46,271 bases of DNA from Chloroflexota bacterium (GCA_018823415.1 JAHJIN010000419.1:1-46271); one strand, 5' to 3'. Numbered from the stretch's first letter, positions 15,419 through 24,462 are shown. Program-made: numbers and translations. Notes: generated from the sequence alone by a model not told the origin.

Positions 15419-15784
15419 ATGCCCACAATCTATCGTGTGATACCAGCAGCTCCAGACGAGGTTGTCGGTTGGATAGACCAGGAGGACGGCAGCATCTACG
15501 ATGGCGCGCCCGGTGGTGAGGAGCGTTACCTGGGCCAGATCGACTATGAGGAAGGCGAAATCTATGACGACGCCGAAGAGTTTATGGGCTGGGTCGAAGA
15601 CGACGGTCAGGTGATTGCCAGCTATGACGACGAAATCGAAGAGAACCTGGGCCATGTGGACCCAGACGGCAAGCTGTATGTCTATGACGGCGAAGGTGAG
15701 ATACAAGTGGGGCAGGTGGAGGACATGACCGACATTGTCGAGGGGGCAGCGGCCTTGCTGTTCTTCTTTGACACGGCGGCATAA
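15419..15784 (+). CDS. Acidic beta-repeat protein of unknown function
   Basis: A 121-residue, strongly acidic protein starting at ATG 15419 with AAAAGGAGGG upstream. Most of it is a short repeat of about 20 residues with the pattern V/I-G-W/Q/H-I/V-D-x-E/D-x-G-x-I-Y-D: GWIDQEDGSIYD, GQIDYEEGEIYD, GWVEDDGQVIAS, GHVDPDGKLYVYD and GQVEDM. This suggests stacked or propeller-like beta hairpins. A hydrophobic tail (AAALLFFFDTAA) follows. It may belong to one of the small repeat families described as four-fold beta flowers, but I could not confirm this. It stands alone, with the serine tRNAs upstream and a strong terminator downstream. Confidence 0.75.
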   Translation: MPTIYRVIPAAPDEVVGWIDQEDGSIYDGAPGGEERYLGQIDYEEGEIYDDAEEFMGWVEDDGQVIASYDDEIEENLGHVDPDGKLYVYDGEGEIQVGQVEDMTDIVEGAAALLFFFDTAA

Positions 15785-15807
15785 CCGCATACCACACCGG
15801 CCAATCC

Positions 15808-15843
15808 GGGGGCAGGGAGGCACACTCCCCGCCCCCATTTTAT
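15808..15843 (+). terminator. Rho-independent terminator after the acidic repeat protein
   Basis: GGGGGC-A-GGGAG (15808-15819) pairs with CTCCC-C-GCCCCC (15825-15836) with one mismatch and a short loop, followed by ATTTTAT. Confidence 0.8.
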
Positions 15844-15855
15844 GGGAGGGACTAG

Positions 15856-17085
15856 ATGACCGACTGTCGCTATTGCACTGCCATTCACGCGCACGACCCG
15901 GCGTACTCCATCCGACCGGCCACGCACAACTGTGATACCGATTACCCCCGTTGTGACTGGCACTGGCGCTACGTGTGCGACGCCTGCGGCCAGCCTCGTC
16001 ATTTCAACGGCGTGACCTGGTGCCCCACGTGCGGCCGGCACACCTGTGTGGAGTGCAGCCCCCACCGGCGCGTGGACGATGCACGCGAAGCGTGGGCGCG
16101 CGAGGCATGGGGCTGGGGTTATTACTGGGCCGTACAGTGCCCGGCCTGCGGTGAATACCACCCGGCCCTGGACCGGCTGGAATACGAGGGCCGGCACCCC
16201 TGGCAGGTGGACCCGGCCGCCGAGGCCGCGCGCCGGGGCCTGAGCGCCGAAGTCAACCGTGCCGATAATGTGCCTTCCACGTTCATCCCGCTGGACCAGG
16301 ACGACCTGACCGATGCGGACATTGACCGCGTGTGGAGCGATATGGCAGCAGTCTGGGATGCTCGCTACACGGACGAGGGCGACGCCAGCCGGCGACTGCT
16401 GCTGAACGAGGTCATGTTTCGCATGGTGGGCGACGTGGCCGGCCAGCGCATCCTGGACGCCGGCTGCGGCGCGGGCTATCTCTCGCGGCTGCTGGCCCAG
16501 CGCGGCGCCGAGATGGTGGGCGTGGATCTGTCTGAAGGGCTGCTGGCGCTGGCGCGCCGCTATGGTGGCGATCCCACCTATCACCACGGCTCACTCAGCG
16601 ACCTGGGTTTCATCCCCAACGCCAGCTTTGACGTCATCGTCTCGATGGTGGTGTTACAGGACGTGCGCGACTATGTGGGAGCCGTGGTCGAGCTGGATCG
16701 GGTGCTCCGGCCCGGCGGGCTGGTCGCGTTCACCATCACCCACCCGTGCTTTAACGGCCCGCCGGGCTATGGCTGGGAGCGCCACCCCTTTGACAGCAAA
16801 CGCCCGGAGGACCACTGGTACTGGCGCGTGGACCACTACTTCCAGCGCGCCCGGGAGGACTGGGACTGGCTGGGGCATGGGGTCAGCTATCACCGGCCGC
16901 TGACGGACTATATGGCTCCCTGGCTGGCCCGGGGCTATGTCCTGGTCCACTTTGAGGAGCCGGAAGCACCCCCGGACGTGCTGGCGACCTATCCTTCCAG
17001 GGATGTCTACACCCGCATCCCGTATTTCCTGGCCCTGGCCTGGCACAAGCCGCCGGCCGCCATCGCGGTTGCGGCCGGCGATTGA
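15856..17085 (+). CDS. SAM-dependent methyltransferase with N-terminal zinc-finger region
   Basis: A 409-residue protein. Residues 1-115 are rich in Cys and His (CRYC, CDACG, CPTCG, CVEC, CPACGEYH), pointing to two or three zinc sites; an aromatic stretch (WGWGYYWAVQ) lies within. The second half is a class I methyltransferase: motif I RILDAGCGAGYLSRLLAQRG, motif II MVGVDLSEGLLALARR, the D/N-rich FDVIVSMVVLQDV and VLRPGGLVAFTITHP. The substrate is unknown, and the C-terminal aromatic and acidic segment (HPFDSKRPEDHWYWRVDHYF) is reminiscent of small-molecule methyltransferases. GGGAGGGAC precedes ATG 15856. A promoter for the next gene overlaps its 3' end. Confidence 0.85.
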   Translation: MTDCRYCTAIHAHDPAYSIRPATHNCDTDYPRCDWHWRYVCDACGQPRHFNGVTWCPTCGRHTCVECSPHRRVDDAREAWAREAWGWGYYWAVQCPACGEYHPALDRLEYEGRHPWQVDPAAEAARRGLSAEVNRADNVPSTFIPLDQDDLTDADIDRVWSDMAAVWDARYTDEGDASRRLLLNEVMFRMVGDVAGQRILDAGCGAGYLSRLLAQRGAEMVGVDLSEGLLALARRYGGDPTYHHGSLSDLGFIPNASFDVIVSMVVLQDVRDYVGAVVELDRVLRPGGLVAFTITHPCFNGPPGYGWERHPFDSKRPEDHWYWRVDHYFQRAREDWDWLGHGVSYHRPLTDYMAPWLARGYVLVHFEEPEAPPDVLATYPSRDVYTRIPYFLALAWHKPPAAIAVAAGD

Positions 17086-17111
17086 CGCCGCCCTACCTCA
17101 CGTGGTAAAAT
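17082..17111 (+). promoter_or_regulatory. Promoter of the STAND ATPase cassette
   Basis: TTGACG (17082-17087) and TAAAAT (17106-17111) are spaced by 18 bases and overlap the end of the methyltransferase gene. Transcription would start near 17118, leaving a leader of about 138 bases that contains a heptamer array. Confidence 0.6.
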
Positions 17112-17202
17112 GACTTCAGCATATGCTGCCTCCTGCAAATTCAACTCCGGCGAGAAGCTGCTCGAGGCGCAATCATCGGGCAACATTTATCCAATCATCG
17201 CC

Positions 17203-17244
17203 GACGTTTGACGCCTGACGCCTGACGCTTGACGTTTGACGGAA
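17203..17244. repeat. Degenerate heptamer array, TGACGYY family (6 units)
   Basis: GACG recurs at 17203, 17210, 17217, 17224, 17231 and 17238, exactly every 7 bases, ending 12 bases before ATG 17256. Units vary in the last two bases (TT, CC, CC, CT, TT, GA). Confidence 0.85.
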
Positions 17245-17255
17245 CGAGAACACCC

Positions 17256-20174
17256 ATGACCGAACAAGACCACCCTCTCATCGGCAACCAGGACGATTTT
17301 GCCCGGTACCAGGCCGCGCTGCGCCGCCTGGCCGACGGCGGCCGTCACGACGGCGGCCGCAGCTTTTTGCTCGCCATGGGCGAAGAGGGCAGCGGCAAGA
17401 GCTATTTCCTGGAGCACTGCCAGGCCGAGGCCGAGCGCGCCGGCTGGGAGGTGCTGGCCGGTTATTGCGACGAACAGGCCCCGGGCAACCCCTACCAGCC
17501 CTTGTTCAACTCGCTGGGGCTGTGCTTTGACCAGAACGGCGCCATCATCAACGACCGCTCGGTCAAGAGCGTGGTGGACCAGATCCCCCTGGACGACGTC
17601 ATCTCGGCCGTGACCGACATCCCGGGCATTGGCGCTGTTATTGCCTTTGGCCTCATCGGCAAGGTCATCTATGACGCCCGCAAGCGGCCCGAGCAGGGCA
17701 AGGCGCTGCAGAACAAGAATTTCGAGTTCGTCCACCGGGTCATCGAAAAGGTCCACCGCAAACGCAAACGCCCCATCCTGCTGACCATCGAAGACCTGCA
17801 TCACGCCGGGGCCACCACCTTTGACCTGCTGGATTACCTGCTCACGGCGCCGTCCGAGGCGCGGCTGCTTATCCTGGCTTCGTGGCAATATGCGCCGGCC
17901 GAGCGAGAAGAGCACGCCGGGGCCATCACCGACCACCTGCCGCTGGTCCTGCGCGACTCGCTGCGGCGGTCGGGCGGCGACGTGCTGCTGATGACGCCCC
18001 TGACCCGGGACGAATCCCACCACTTTATCCAGACGCTCATCCCCGGGTTCGATGCGCCGGCCATCAGCGAGCGTCTGCACGACCTGAGCCACGGCTACCC
18101 CGGCATCCTGCGCGACGCCGTGACCCTGCTCCTGACCGAGTCGGACCTGGACCTGGACACGGCCTCGGCTGAGGCCACCGCCGGCGACATGTGGTCGCGG
18201 TTGCAGTCCCAGGTCGGCGACGGCCCGGCGGCTCTGGCCCCCGGAGCGCGGCGCATCAGCAGCAACGTCGCCACGGTGGTCGCCAGTACGCTGGCCCGGC
18301 GCTACATCGCCCCCCTGGGCGCCGAGGCCCGGTCCGTGCTGGAATGCGCCGCCATGCTGGGGCGCAACGTTTCGGTGCCGGCCCTCACCGCGCCGCCCCT
18401 GCGCGAGTACCTGGGCCTCGGCGAGCGCGCCATCCTGGGCATCCTGTACGACCAGTCCGTGGAGAACCGCATCCTGCGCCCGGTAGACGCGAACACGATC
18501 AGCTTTGTGTCGGGGTCTTTGCGCGACTATCTGGCGAGCCATGTGCCGACGCCGCTTCAGGCCCACGACCACGTGCGGGTGGCGCAGGCGCTGCTGCACG
18601 CCGGCGCGTCGCCCGGCGACCCGGCCCAGCATTTCTACGCCGGCGGCGACCACGAATCGGCGTTCACTTATGCCCGGCAGGCTGGCGAGACCCTGGTGCG
18701 TGCCGCCGCCTTTCCCGAGGCCGTGGCCGCCTACCAGTTGGCCCTGGACGCCCTGGCCCAACTGCCGCTCAGCCGCGAGCACTGCCACGCTCACATCGAC
18801 GTGTTGCTGGCGGCCAGCTTTGCCCGCGAGCAGGCCGGCGATTGGGACGCCGCCGTCGAGCAACTGAGCGAGGCCCTGACCCTGTGCCCCGACGACCCGG
18901 CGCGCCAGGCCGAGGTGCGCGGCAACCTGGGCTGGCTCTATTACCGCAAGGGCGAACTGGGCCGGGCGCAGGAATACCTGGAGGCCAGCGCCGCCGCCTA
19001 CGAGGCCCTGGGTGACGAGACCGGCCAGCTCCAGACCGACTATTACCTGGGCGTAGTGTATGCGCAGCAAAAAGAGTGGGGCCGGGCCATCGCGCGCTTT
19101 GAGCGGCACATCGCCGCCGCCGAGGCCCTGGACCAGCGCGACGAGCTGGATATGGCGAACCTGGAGCTGGGCAACGTCTATCGGCAGCAGCGCCAGTGGG
19201 ACCGGGCCGAAGAATATCTGCGCCGGGGCCTCGACCTGGCCCTGGAAACCGGCGACTATTCGGCCCAGGCCCAGGCCTACAATTACCTGGGCGTGGTCTA
19301 TGGCCGGCAGAGCCGGCCCGAGGCCATCGACTATTTGGACCAGGCGCTCGCCATCGTGCGCGACCGTACCAAGCAGCCGCACCTGGAGGCCATGATCCAG
19401 AACACCCGGGCCGAAACGCTCGTCCGGTTCAATCGCCTGGACGAGGCGGTGGCAGCGTTCGAGACCTCGGCGGCCATCAAGGAGCGCATAGGCGACCAGG
19501 CCGGCCTGGCCATGACCTACGGCGGCCTGGCCCGGCTCTACCATCGCCAGTGGAAGTTTTCCCGCGCTGCTGACTACTATCAGCGAGACCTGGACGTGCT
19601 CAACCAGGACCCGGCGGCCAACGTGGCCTGGATTCAACAGATCACCAACTCGCTGGGTGAGGTGCGCCGGCTCGTCGGCGACTGGCCCGCCGCCGCCGAC
19701 TGCTTTCAGCGCACTCTGGACATGGCGGAGGGCATCCCAGACGAGACGGAACGCCGCCGCAGCCGGGGCTATTCGCACCTGGGGCTGGCCCGACTGTACC
19801 TGGACCGGGGTGAGCTGGATCGGGCGCGAGAATACCTGGACCTGGCTCGCCAGGGACTCACCGGCACCTGGATGATGCCCGAAGTCGAGCGCGTGCAGGG
19901 CAACCTGGAGCGCGCCGCCGGTAACCTGGCCGCCGCCCGCGAGCATCTGGACCGCAGCGTGGCCGGTTTCGCGCGCGGTGAAGACTATGAGCGCATGATC
20001 ATCTACCATGACCTGGCCCGGCTTTGCCAGGACGAAGGCAACGCTGCTGATGCCGAGATGTTTTTCAACCAGGCTCAATCCCTGGCGGAATCGTTAGGTA
20101 ACGAACCTATCCAACGTCTGATTGCTGAGCAGCGTCAAACGTCAAGCGTCAAAACGTCAGGAGCAGGGGGATGA
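17256..20174 (+). CDS. STAND-like ATPase with C-terminal TPR array
   Basis: A 972-residue protein with an N-terminal AAA_16/STAND ATPase: Walker A GEEGSGKS at 42-49 and Walker B PILLTIEDLHHAG near 178-190. A winged-helix-like region follows to about 470. From about 480 to 965 there are roughly ten to twelve tetratricopeptide repeats (for example YYRKGELGRAQEYLEAS, YRQQRQWDRAEEYLRRGL). No DNA-binding or enzymatic effector domain is present, so it looks like the sensor/switch of a multi-gene system. ATG 17256 is preferred over an upstream TTG that lies inside the repeat array. Its stop overlaps the next start as ATGA, so the four-helix protein is co-translated. The last residues (QRQTSSVKTSGAGG) come from a heptamer array. 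Confidence 0.85.
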   Translation: MTEQDHPLIGNQDDFARYQAALRRLADGGRHDGGRSFLLAMGEEGSGKSYFLEHCQAEAERAGWEVLAGYCDEQAPGNPYQPLFNSLGLCFDQNGAIINDRSVKSVVDQIPLDDVISAVTDIPGIGAVIAFGLIGKVIYDARKRPEQGKALQNKNFEFVHRVIEKVHRKRKRPILLTIEDLHHAGATTFDLLDYLLTAPSEARLLILASWQYAPAEREEHAGAITDHLPLVLRDSLRRSGGDVLLMTPLTRDESHHFIQTLIPGFDAPAISERLHDLSHGYPGILRDAVTLLLTESDLDLDTASAEATAGDMWSRLQSQVGDGPAALAPGARRISSNVATVVASTLARRYIAPLGAEARSVLECAAMLGRNVSVPALTAPPLREYLGLGERAILGILYDQSVENRILRPVDANTISFVSGSLRDYLASHVPTPLQAHDHVRVAQALLHAGASPGDPAQHFYAGGDHESAFTYARQAGETLVRAAAFPEAVAAYQLALDALAQLPLSREHCHAHIDVLLAASFAREQAGDWDAAVEQLSEALTLCPDDPARQAEVRGNLGWLYYRKGELGRAQEYLEASAAAYEALGDETGQLQTDYYLGVVYAQQKEWGRAIARFERHIAAAEALDQRDELDMANLELGNVYRQQRQWDRAEEYLRRGLDLALETGDYSAQAQAYNYLGVVYGRQSRPEAIDYLDQALAIVRDRTKQPHLEAMIQNTRAETLVRFNRLDEAVAAFETSAAIKERIGDQAGLAMTYGGLARLYHRQWKFSRAADYYQRDLDVLNQDPAANVAWIQQITNSLGEVRRLVGDWPAAADCFQRTLDMAEGIPDETERRRSRGYSHLGLARLYLDRGELDRAREYLDLARQGLTGTWMMPEVERVQGNLERAAGNLAAAREHLDRSVAGFARGEDYERMIIYHDLARLCQDEGNAADAEMFFNQAQSLAESLGNEPIQRLIAEQRQTSSVKTSGAGG
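20133..20158. repeat. Degenerate heptamer array, TGACGYY family (inverse orientation)
   Basis: CGTC recurs at 20133, 20140, 20147 and 20155 (spacing 7, 7, 8). It encodes part of the C-terminus of the STAND-like protein. Confidence 0.75.
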
Positions 20175-20665
20175 AGAACTATGAGGAGTTGGTTGCCACG
20201 GTGCCGGCAGAGATCAGGGCAGATTCGCTCTGGAAAGTGGCAGCCTATCGGTTGGCCTTGTTCTTGAGTGATTTGGGCTGGCGCGACACGGCCAAACTGG
20301 TGCAGAACCGACGCTTGATTGGCCTGTCGGATCAATTGTATAGGGCATTGGGGTCGGTCAGCGCTAACATTGCAGAGGGATACTCGCGCGGCACTGGGCC
20401 GGATCGGGCGCGTTTTTACGAATATGCCCTCGGCTCTGCCAGGGAAAGCCGGGATTGGTACTACAAAGCCCGATATGTTCTGGGCGAAGAGGTTTTTCAA
20501 CACCGTCTCCAGTTGCTCACGCGAGCGATCCAGCTTCTTCTGATCATGATTCCCCAACAACGCGGTCGTGTGCTCCGCGAACAATCGGCAATCTACCAGA
20601 CCGTCCCCGAGTTGGAAGCAGCAGATCCCTTGTTGCAACACATCCCTTTGCCAGATGACGCCTGA
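20171..20665 (+). CDS. Four-helix-bundle protein (23S rRNA intervening-sequence/Avd-like)
   Basis: A 164-residue, almost entirely helical protein with family landmarks: LWKVAAYRLALFLSDLGW, RLIGLSDQLYRALGSVSANIAEGYSRG, FYEYALGSARESRDWYYKARY and a last hydrophobic helix. The S-V-x-A-N-I-A-E-G motif is diagnostic of the four-helix-bundle family that also contains proteins encoded in 23S rRNA intervening sequences and the Avd partner of diversity-generating reverse transcriptases. The general function is unknown. ATG 20171 overlaps the stop of the STAND-like gene. No reverse transcriptase or variable repeat is visible in the window, so an Avd role is not supported; it more likely serves as a partner in the cassette. 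Confidence 0.88.
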   Translation: MKNYEELVATVPAEIRADSLWKVAAYRLALFLSDLGWRDTAKLVQNRRLIGLSDQLYRALGSVSANIAEGYSRGTGPDRARFYEYALGSARESRDWYYKARYVLGEEVFQHRLQLLTRAIQLLLIMIPQQRGRVLREQSAIYQTVPELEAADPLLQHIPLPDDA

Positions 20666-20691
20666 CGTTTGACGTTTTACGTTCCACGGGA
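20657..20691. repeat. Degenerate heptamer array, TGACGYY family (5 units)
   Basis: GACG at 20657, 20664 and 20671, then TACG at 20678 and CACG at 20685, exactly every 7 bases. It crosses the stop codon of the four-helix gene and fills the gap before the next start. Confidence 0.75.
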
Positions 20692-20697
20692 GGAAAC

Positions 20698-22686
20698 ATG
20701 GACATCCGAGACGAAATCCGTTACCGTTATCCCAATCCTATCGCCCTCACGTATCACAACACCGTGAACGCGCGCGAGGCGATGTTGGCCCACAGCCAGC
20801 GGCTCCGGCTCTTTGAAGTGATCCTCAAGTACCTGGCCTCCATCGCCATTTGCCAATATCTGGGCAGCCCCCGCGACGATGCCCAGGTCAACCGCACCCT
20901 GCGCGACCTGGAGCGCCCGTCGTTGGGCCAGTGGAACGGGTTCCTGCGCTCGGTACTTACCTACTATCAGAACGCCAACCTGGTGAGCAGCCTGACTATC
21001 CCCGGCCTCTATGACGCCTACTTTGAGCGGCGCAAAGACCGGCCAGGTATGGCCGATGCCTACAATGCCATCCGCAATCTCTTGGAAAACCGGTCTGACA
21101 GCGGGGCCAAGTCCATCTCGACGCGCGAGTTGTTCGATGCCCTCATCAACTATCGCAACAAGACCACCGGCCACGGCGTCGTCACCCGCGAGCTGTGCGA
21201 GCAGATGAACGAGCCGCTGTTGGGCGGCCTGGAAGAGATGCTGGGCGGCATGGCCTTTTTGCGCGACCATGCTCTGGTCTATATCGAAGACGTGCGCGTG
21301 AAACGGGGCCATTATACCCACGAACTGGTGAGCTATATGGGGTCCACGCCGCCGTCGCGCATCCCCGAGGCATTCATCACCGATGACCCGGAGCAATATC
21401 ACACCGAAGAGCAGCTCTACATCTGTCGCCCGGGTCAGAACGTGCCGGCCCTCAGCCTGCACCCCCTGATGATCGCCTGGCAGGGCGATGTGTTGTTCCT
21501 CAATCAGAGCGCCCGCGACAAGGAGCTGGAATACCTGAGCTACCAGTCGGGCCAGATCAAGAAACCCGACCGGCTCATCGAAGACTTTCGCGACATCATG
21601 GGTAGCCTACTGGCCCCCGAGGGCGATAGCTCGGTCGTAACGCCATCAGTGCCGCTGCCCCCGGCCACGCCCCTGGAGCGGGCCTTGACCGCCGCTCAGC
21701 AAGAAGACTGGGCCGAGGTGCTGGCCCAGCTTGACTCGGTCCCGGCCGATGACGCCCAATATGCCGAGGCCCAGACCTTGCGGCAAAAGGCCCAACATCA
21801 GCACGACCTGATGGCCCGGTACCAGCACGCTACCGATTTGATGAAGCAGGGCCACTGGGAAGACGCTAACCAGTCATTACAGGGCTTGCAGGCCGAGCAA
21901 CCGGGCTACCGTGACGTGTCGGTGCTGCTGCGCACCTCAGAATCCGAGATTGCCAAGCTCCAAAGCCTGCAAGTGCTCTATGACCAGGCCCGCAAGGCCC
22001 TGGACGAGCAGCGCTGGGTGCCGGCACTGGACCTGCTGCGTCGGCTGCAAGGCATTCGCACCGGCTATCGCGATGTGGGCGCCTTACTGGACCGGCAAGA
22101 GCGGCTCAACACTCTCTATACCCAGGCCCTGGACGAGATGCGCGAGCACAAGTGGGCAGTGGCCCTCACCACCCTGAACCAGTTGCAGAACTTGCAGCCA
22201 GACTATCGCGACGTCGGCGCTCTGGTCGTCAAGACCCAGACCGAGCTGGAAAAAGAGGCCGAGCTGCAAGAAATATACGGCCGGGCCAAGGTCCACATGG
22301 CGCTGGAAGAGTGGGAAGAGGCGCAGAAATTGCTCCGCGACATTCGCCGGCAGCAGCGCGATTTTCTGGACGTGTTCGACCTGCTCAAAGAGGTCCAGTC
22401 GCACCTGCAACGCCCGTGCTGGAATTGTGGCACCCTTCAGCCCACCACCCGCAAGTTTTGCAGCAAGTGCGGCTCGGACCTCTTGCAAACGCCGTCGGTG
22501 GCATTCACGCCGCCCTGGGTATGCTGGCAGTGCAGCACGGCCGTACCACAGGAAAAAAAGTTCTGCCACAAGTGCGGCGCGCCCCGCGAGAAACCCGCGT
22601 CGGTGTCTTGTCCTCACTGTGGCCACGAGAACCCGGCCGACCGCAAGTTTTGCTCGCGCTGTGGCAAGCCACTGTCCGGTGGATAA
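20698..22686 (+). CDS. HEPN-like protein with YRDV helical repeats and three C-terminal zinc ribbons
   Basis: A 662-residue multidomain protein starting at ATG 20698 (GGGAGGAAAC upstream). Residues 1-200 are helical and contain R153-N-K-T-T-G-H159, an R-x5-H pattern that falls in the R-x4-6-H range of HEPN ribonuclease domains. A beta module follows (about 235-295) with ALSLHPLM and LEYLSYQSGQ. From about 330 to 570 helical repeats carry YRDV at 404, 457 and 503, plus a degenerate FLDV at 556. Three zinc ribbons end the protein: Cys 574/577/588/591, 609/612/623/626 and 638/641/652/655. The ribonuclease idea is inference from one motif. It is the last gene of the cassette, ending at a strong terminator, and a candidate effector for the STAND-like ATPase. 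Confidence 0.75.
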   Translation: MDIRDEIRYRYPNPIALTYHNTVNAREAMLAHSQRLRLFEVILKYLASIAICQYLGSPRDDAQVNRTLRDLERPSLGQWNGFLRSVLTYYQNANLVSSLTIPGLYDAYFERRKDRPGMADAYNAIRNLLENRSDSGAKSISTRELFDALINYRNKTTGHGVVTRELCEQMNEPLLGGLEEMLGGMAFLRDHALVYIEDVRVKRGHYTHELVSYMGSTPPSRIPEAFITDDPEQYHTEEQLYICRPGQNVPALSLHPLMIAWQGDVLFLNQSARDKELEYLSYQSGQIKKPDRLIEDFRDIMGSLLAPEGDSSVVTPSVPLPPATPLERALTAAQQEDWAEVLAQLDSVPADDAQYAEAQTLRQKAQHQHDLMARYQHATDLMKQGHWEDANQSLQGLQAEQPGYRDVSVLLRTSESEIAKLQSLQVLYDQARKALDEQRWVPALDLLRRLQGIRTGYRDVGALLDRQERLNTLYTQALDEMREHKWAVALTTLNQLQNLQPDYRDVGALVVKTQTELEKEAELQEIYGRAKVHMALEEWEEAQKLLRDIRRQQRDFLDVFDLLKEVQSHLQRPCWNCGTLQPTTRKFCSKCGSDLLQTPSVAFTPPWVCWQCSTAVPQEKKFCHKCGAPREKPASVSCPHCGHENPADRKFCSRCGKPLSGG

Positions 22687-22762
22687 GGGGGCCACGAACC
22701 TATCATGAGCCAGCAGCCATTCCATATCTCGGTTCTGCGGTTTGAGAAACGCGGCTGATACC

Positions 22763-22798
22763 AGACGCCGGGGGATGCACCCCCGGCGTCTCTACTTT
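22763..22798. terminator. Strong terminator hairpin between the cassette and pyrG
   Basis: Perfect 12-base arms (22763-22774 and 22780-22791) with a 5-base loop, then CTACTTTT. It ends 18 bases before the pyrG start, so it could also be a leader attenuator of pyrG; I found no clear promoter between it and the upstream gene. Confidence 0.85.
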
Positions 22799-22809
22799 TG
22801 GGAGGTGTA

Positions 22810-24462
22810 ATGACCAGCTATATCTTTGTGACCGGCGGCGTGGTATCTTCGGTGGGCAAGGGCGTTACCGTTGCCAGTATCGGCCGGCTCCTGGTGAGCC
22901 GGGGCGTGGACGTGAGCATTCAGAAGCTAGACCCATACATCAACGTGGACCCTGGCACCATGTCACCCTACCAGCACGGCGAGGTCTTTGTCACGGACGA
23001 TGGCGCCGAAACCGACCTGGACCTGGGGCATTACGAGCGGTTCACCGGCCGGCACCTGACCCAGGCTTCCAACGTCACCAGCGGTCAGGTCTATTCGGCC
23101 GTCATTGCCCGGGAGCGGCGCGGCGATTTCCTGGGCGGCACCATCCAGGTGGTCCCGCACATCACCGACGAGATGAAACACCGCATCCGCCAGGTGGAAC
23201 GCGAGACCGGCGCGGATGTGGTCATCGTCGAGATCGGCGGCACCGTGGGCGACATCGAGAGCCTGCCGTTCCTGGAGGCCATTCGCCAGATGCGCAAGGA
23301 CATGGGCCGCGACAATACCGTGTACATCCACGTGACGCTGTTGCCCTACATTGCCGCCACCGGCGAACTCAAGACCAAACCTACCCAGCACTCGGTCAAG
23401 GAGCTGCGGAGCATTGGCATCCAGCCGGATGTGGTGGTGCTGCGCTCCGATTACCCCATCGAGGAAGAGCAGCGGGCCAAGGTGAGCCTGTTCTGCGACG
23501 TGGACCCGGAGGCCGTGATCCCGCTCACCACCGTGGATACCATCTATGCCGTGCCGCTGGTGCTGGAAGAGGCCGGCCTGGGCCGGTTCCTGACCCGGCG
23601 CCTGGCACTGCGCGACCGGGAGCCGGACCTGAACGCCTGGCGCGATCTGGTGGCGCGCATCCAGACGCCCAAGCCCGAGCTAAACATCGCCATCGTGGGC
23701 AAATACGTGAGCCTGCCGGATGCGTACATGAGCGTGCGCGAGGCGCTGCTGCACGCCGGGGTCTATCACGGCCGCAGCGTCAAGGTCCACTGGATTGACT
23801 CGGAAGAGGTGACGCCCGAGAACGTGGGCGAGTTGCTGCGCGCGCGAAGCGTGAGCGGCGTAGTGGTGCCCGGCGGCTTTGGCCCCCGGGGCATTGCCGG
23901 CAAAATCGCAGCGGCGCAATATGCCCGCGAGCACCGGCTCCCATATCTGGGGCTGTGCCTGGGTATGCAGGTCATGGCTATCGAATACGCGCGGCACGTG
24001 CTGGGCTGGGCCGACGCTCACAGCACCGAGTTTGACCCCGACACCACGCACCCGGTGCTGGACCTGATGCCGGACCAGCGCGACCTGCGTGAGATGGGCG
24101 GTACCATGCGCCTGGGCGTGTATCCGTGCCGGTTGGTGCTCGGAACCCGGGCCGCGGCCGCGTATGGCGTGCCCGAGGTCCACGAGCGTCACCGCCATCG
24201 TTATGAGGTGAACAATGCCGTTCGTGACGTGCTGGCCGAGGCCGGCCTGATCCCCAGCGGGCTGTCGCCGGACGGCCGGCTGGTCGAGGTCATGGAGGTG
24301 GTCGATCACCCGTGGATGGTGGGCAGCCAGTTCCACCCCGAGTTTACATCGCGGCCCGAGCGCCCCCATCCCCTGTTTCGCGAATTGGTCGCTGCCGCCT
24401 GCCATCATCTGCGCGACGGCGACCAGCGCCCGCTGCCGTTGAACGGGCCATATTACGCGTGA
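22810..24462 (+). CDS. pyrG: CTP synthase
   Basis: CTP synthase aminates UTP to CTP using glutamine nitrogen and ATP, the last step of de novo pyrimidine nucleotide synthesis. The 550-residue protein has the intact amidoligase domain ([11 protein letters not shown] at 8-18, [38 protein letters not shown]) and the class I glutamine amidotransferase domain with nucleophile Cys383 (LGLCLGMQ) and the downstream His-x-Glu (HPEF). The start at 22810 follows GGGAGGTG. It sits immediately behind a strong hairpin. The uridine kinase gene downstream is also pyrimidine-related, although the intervening gene has its own promoter. Confidence 0.98.
   Translation: MTSYIFVTGGVVSSVGKGVTVASIGRLLVSRGVDVSIQKLDPYINVDPGTMSPYQHGEVFVTDDGAETDLDLGHYERFTGRHLTQASNVTSGQVYSAVIARERRGDFLGGTIQVVPHITDEMKHRIRQVERETGADVVIVEIGGTVGDIESLPFLEAIRQMRKDMGRDNTVYIHVTLLPYIAATGELKTKPTQHSVKELRSIGIQPDVVVLRSDYPIEEEQRAKVSLFCDVDPEAVIPLTTVDTIYAVPLVLEEAGLGRFLTRRLALRDREPDLNAWRDLVARIQTPKPELNIAIVGKYVSLPDAYMSVREALLHAGVYHGRSVKVHWIDSEEVTPENVGELLRARSVSGVVVPGGFGPRGIAGKIAAAQYAREHRLPYLGLCLGMQVMAIEYARHVLGWADAHSTEFDPDTTHPVLDLMPDQRDLREMGGTMRLGVYPCRLVLGTRAAAAYGVPEVHERHRHRYEVNNAVRDVLAEAGLIPSGLSPDGRLVEVMEVVDHPWMVGSQFHPEFTSRPERPHPLFRELVAAACHHLRDGDQRPLPLNGPYYA

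Noticed and set aside
17187..20078. A 963-codon minus-strand open frame opposite the STAND-like gene
   Set aside because: It is a GC-driven shadow frame with no family motif; the plus frame has Walker motifs, TPRs and a ribosome site.
20171..20665. Avd protein of a diversity-generating retroelement
   Set aside because: No reverse transcriptase, template repeat or variable repeat is visible nearby.
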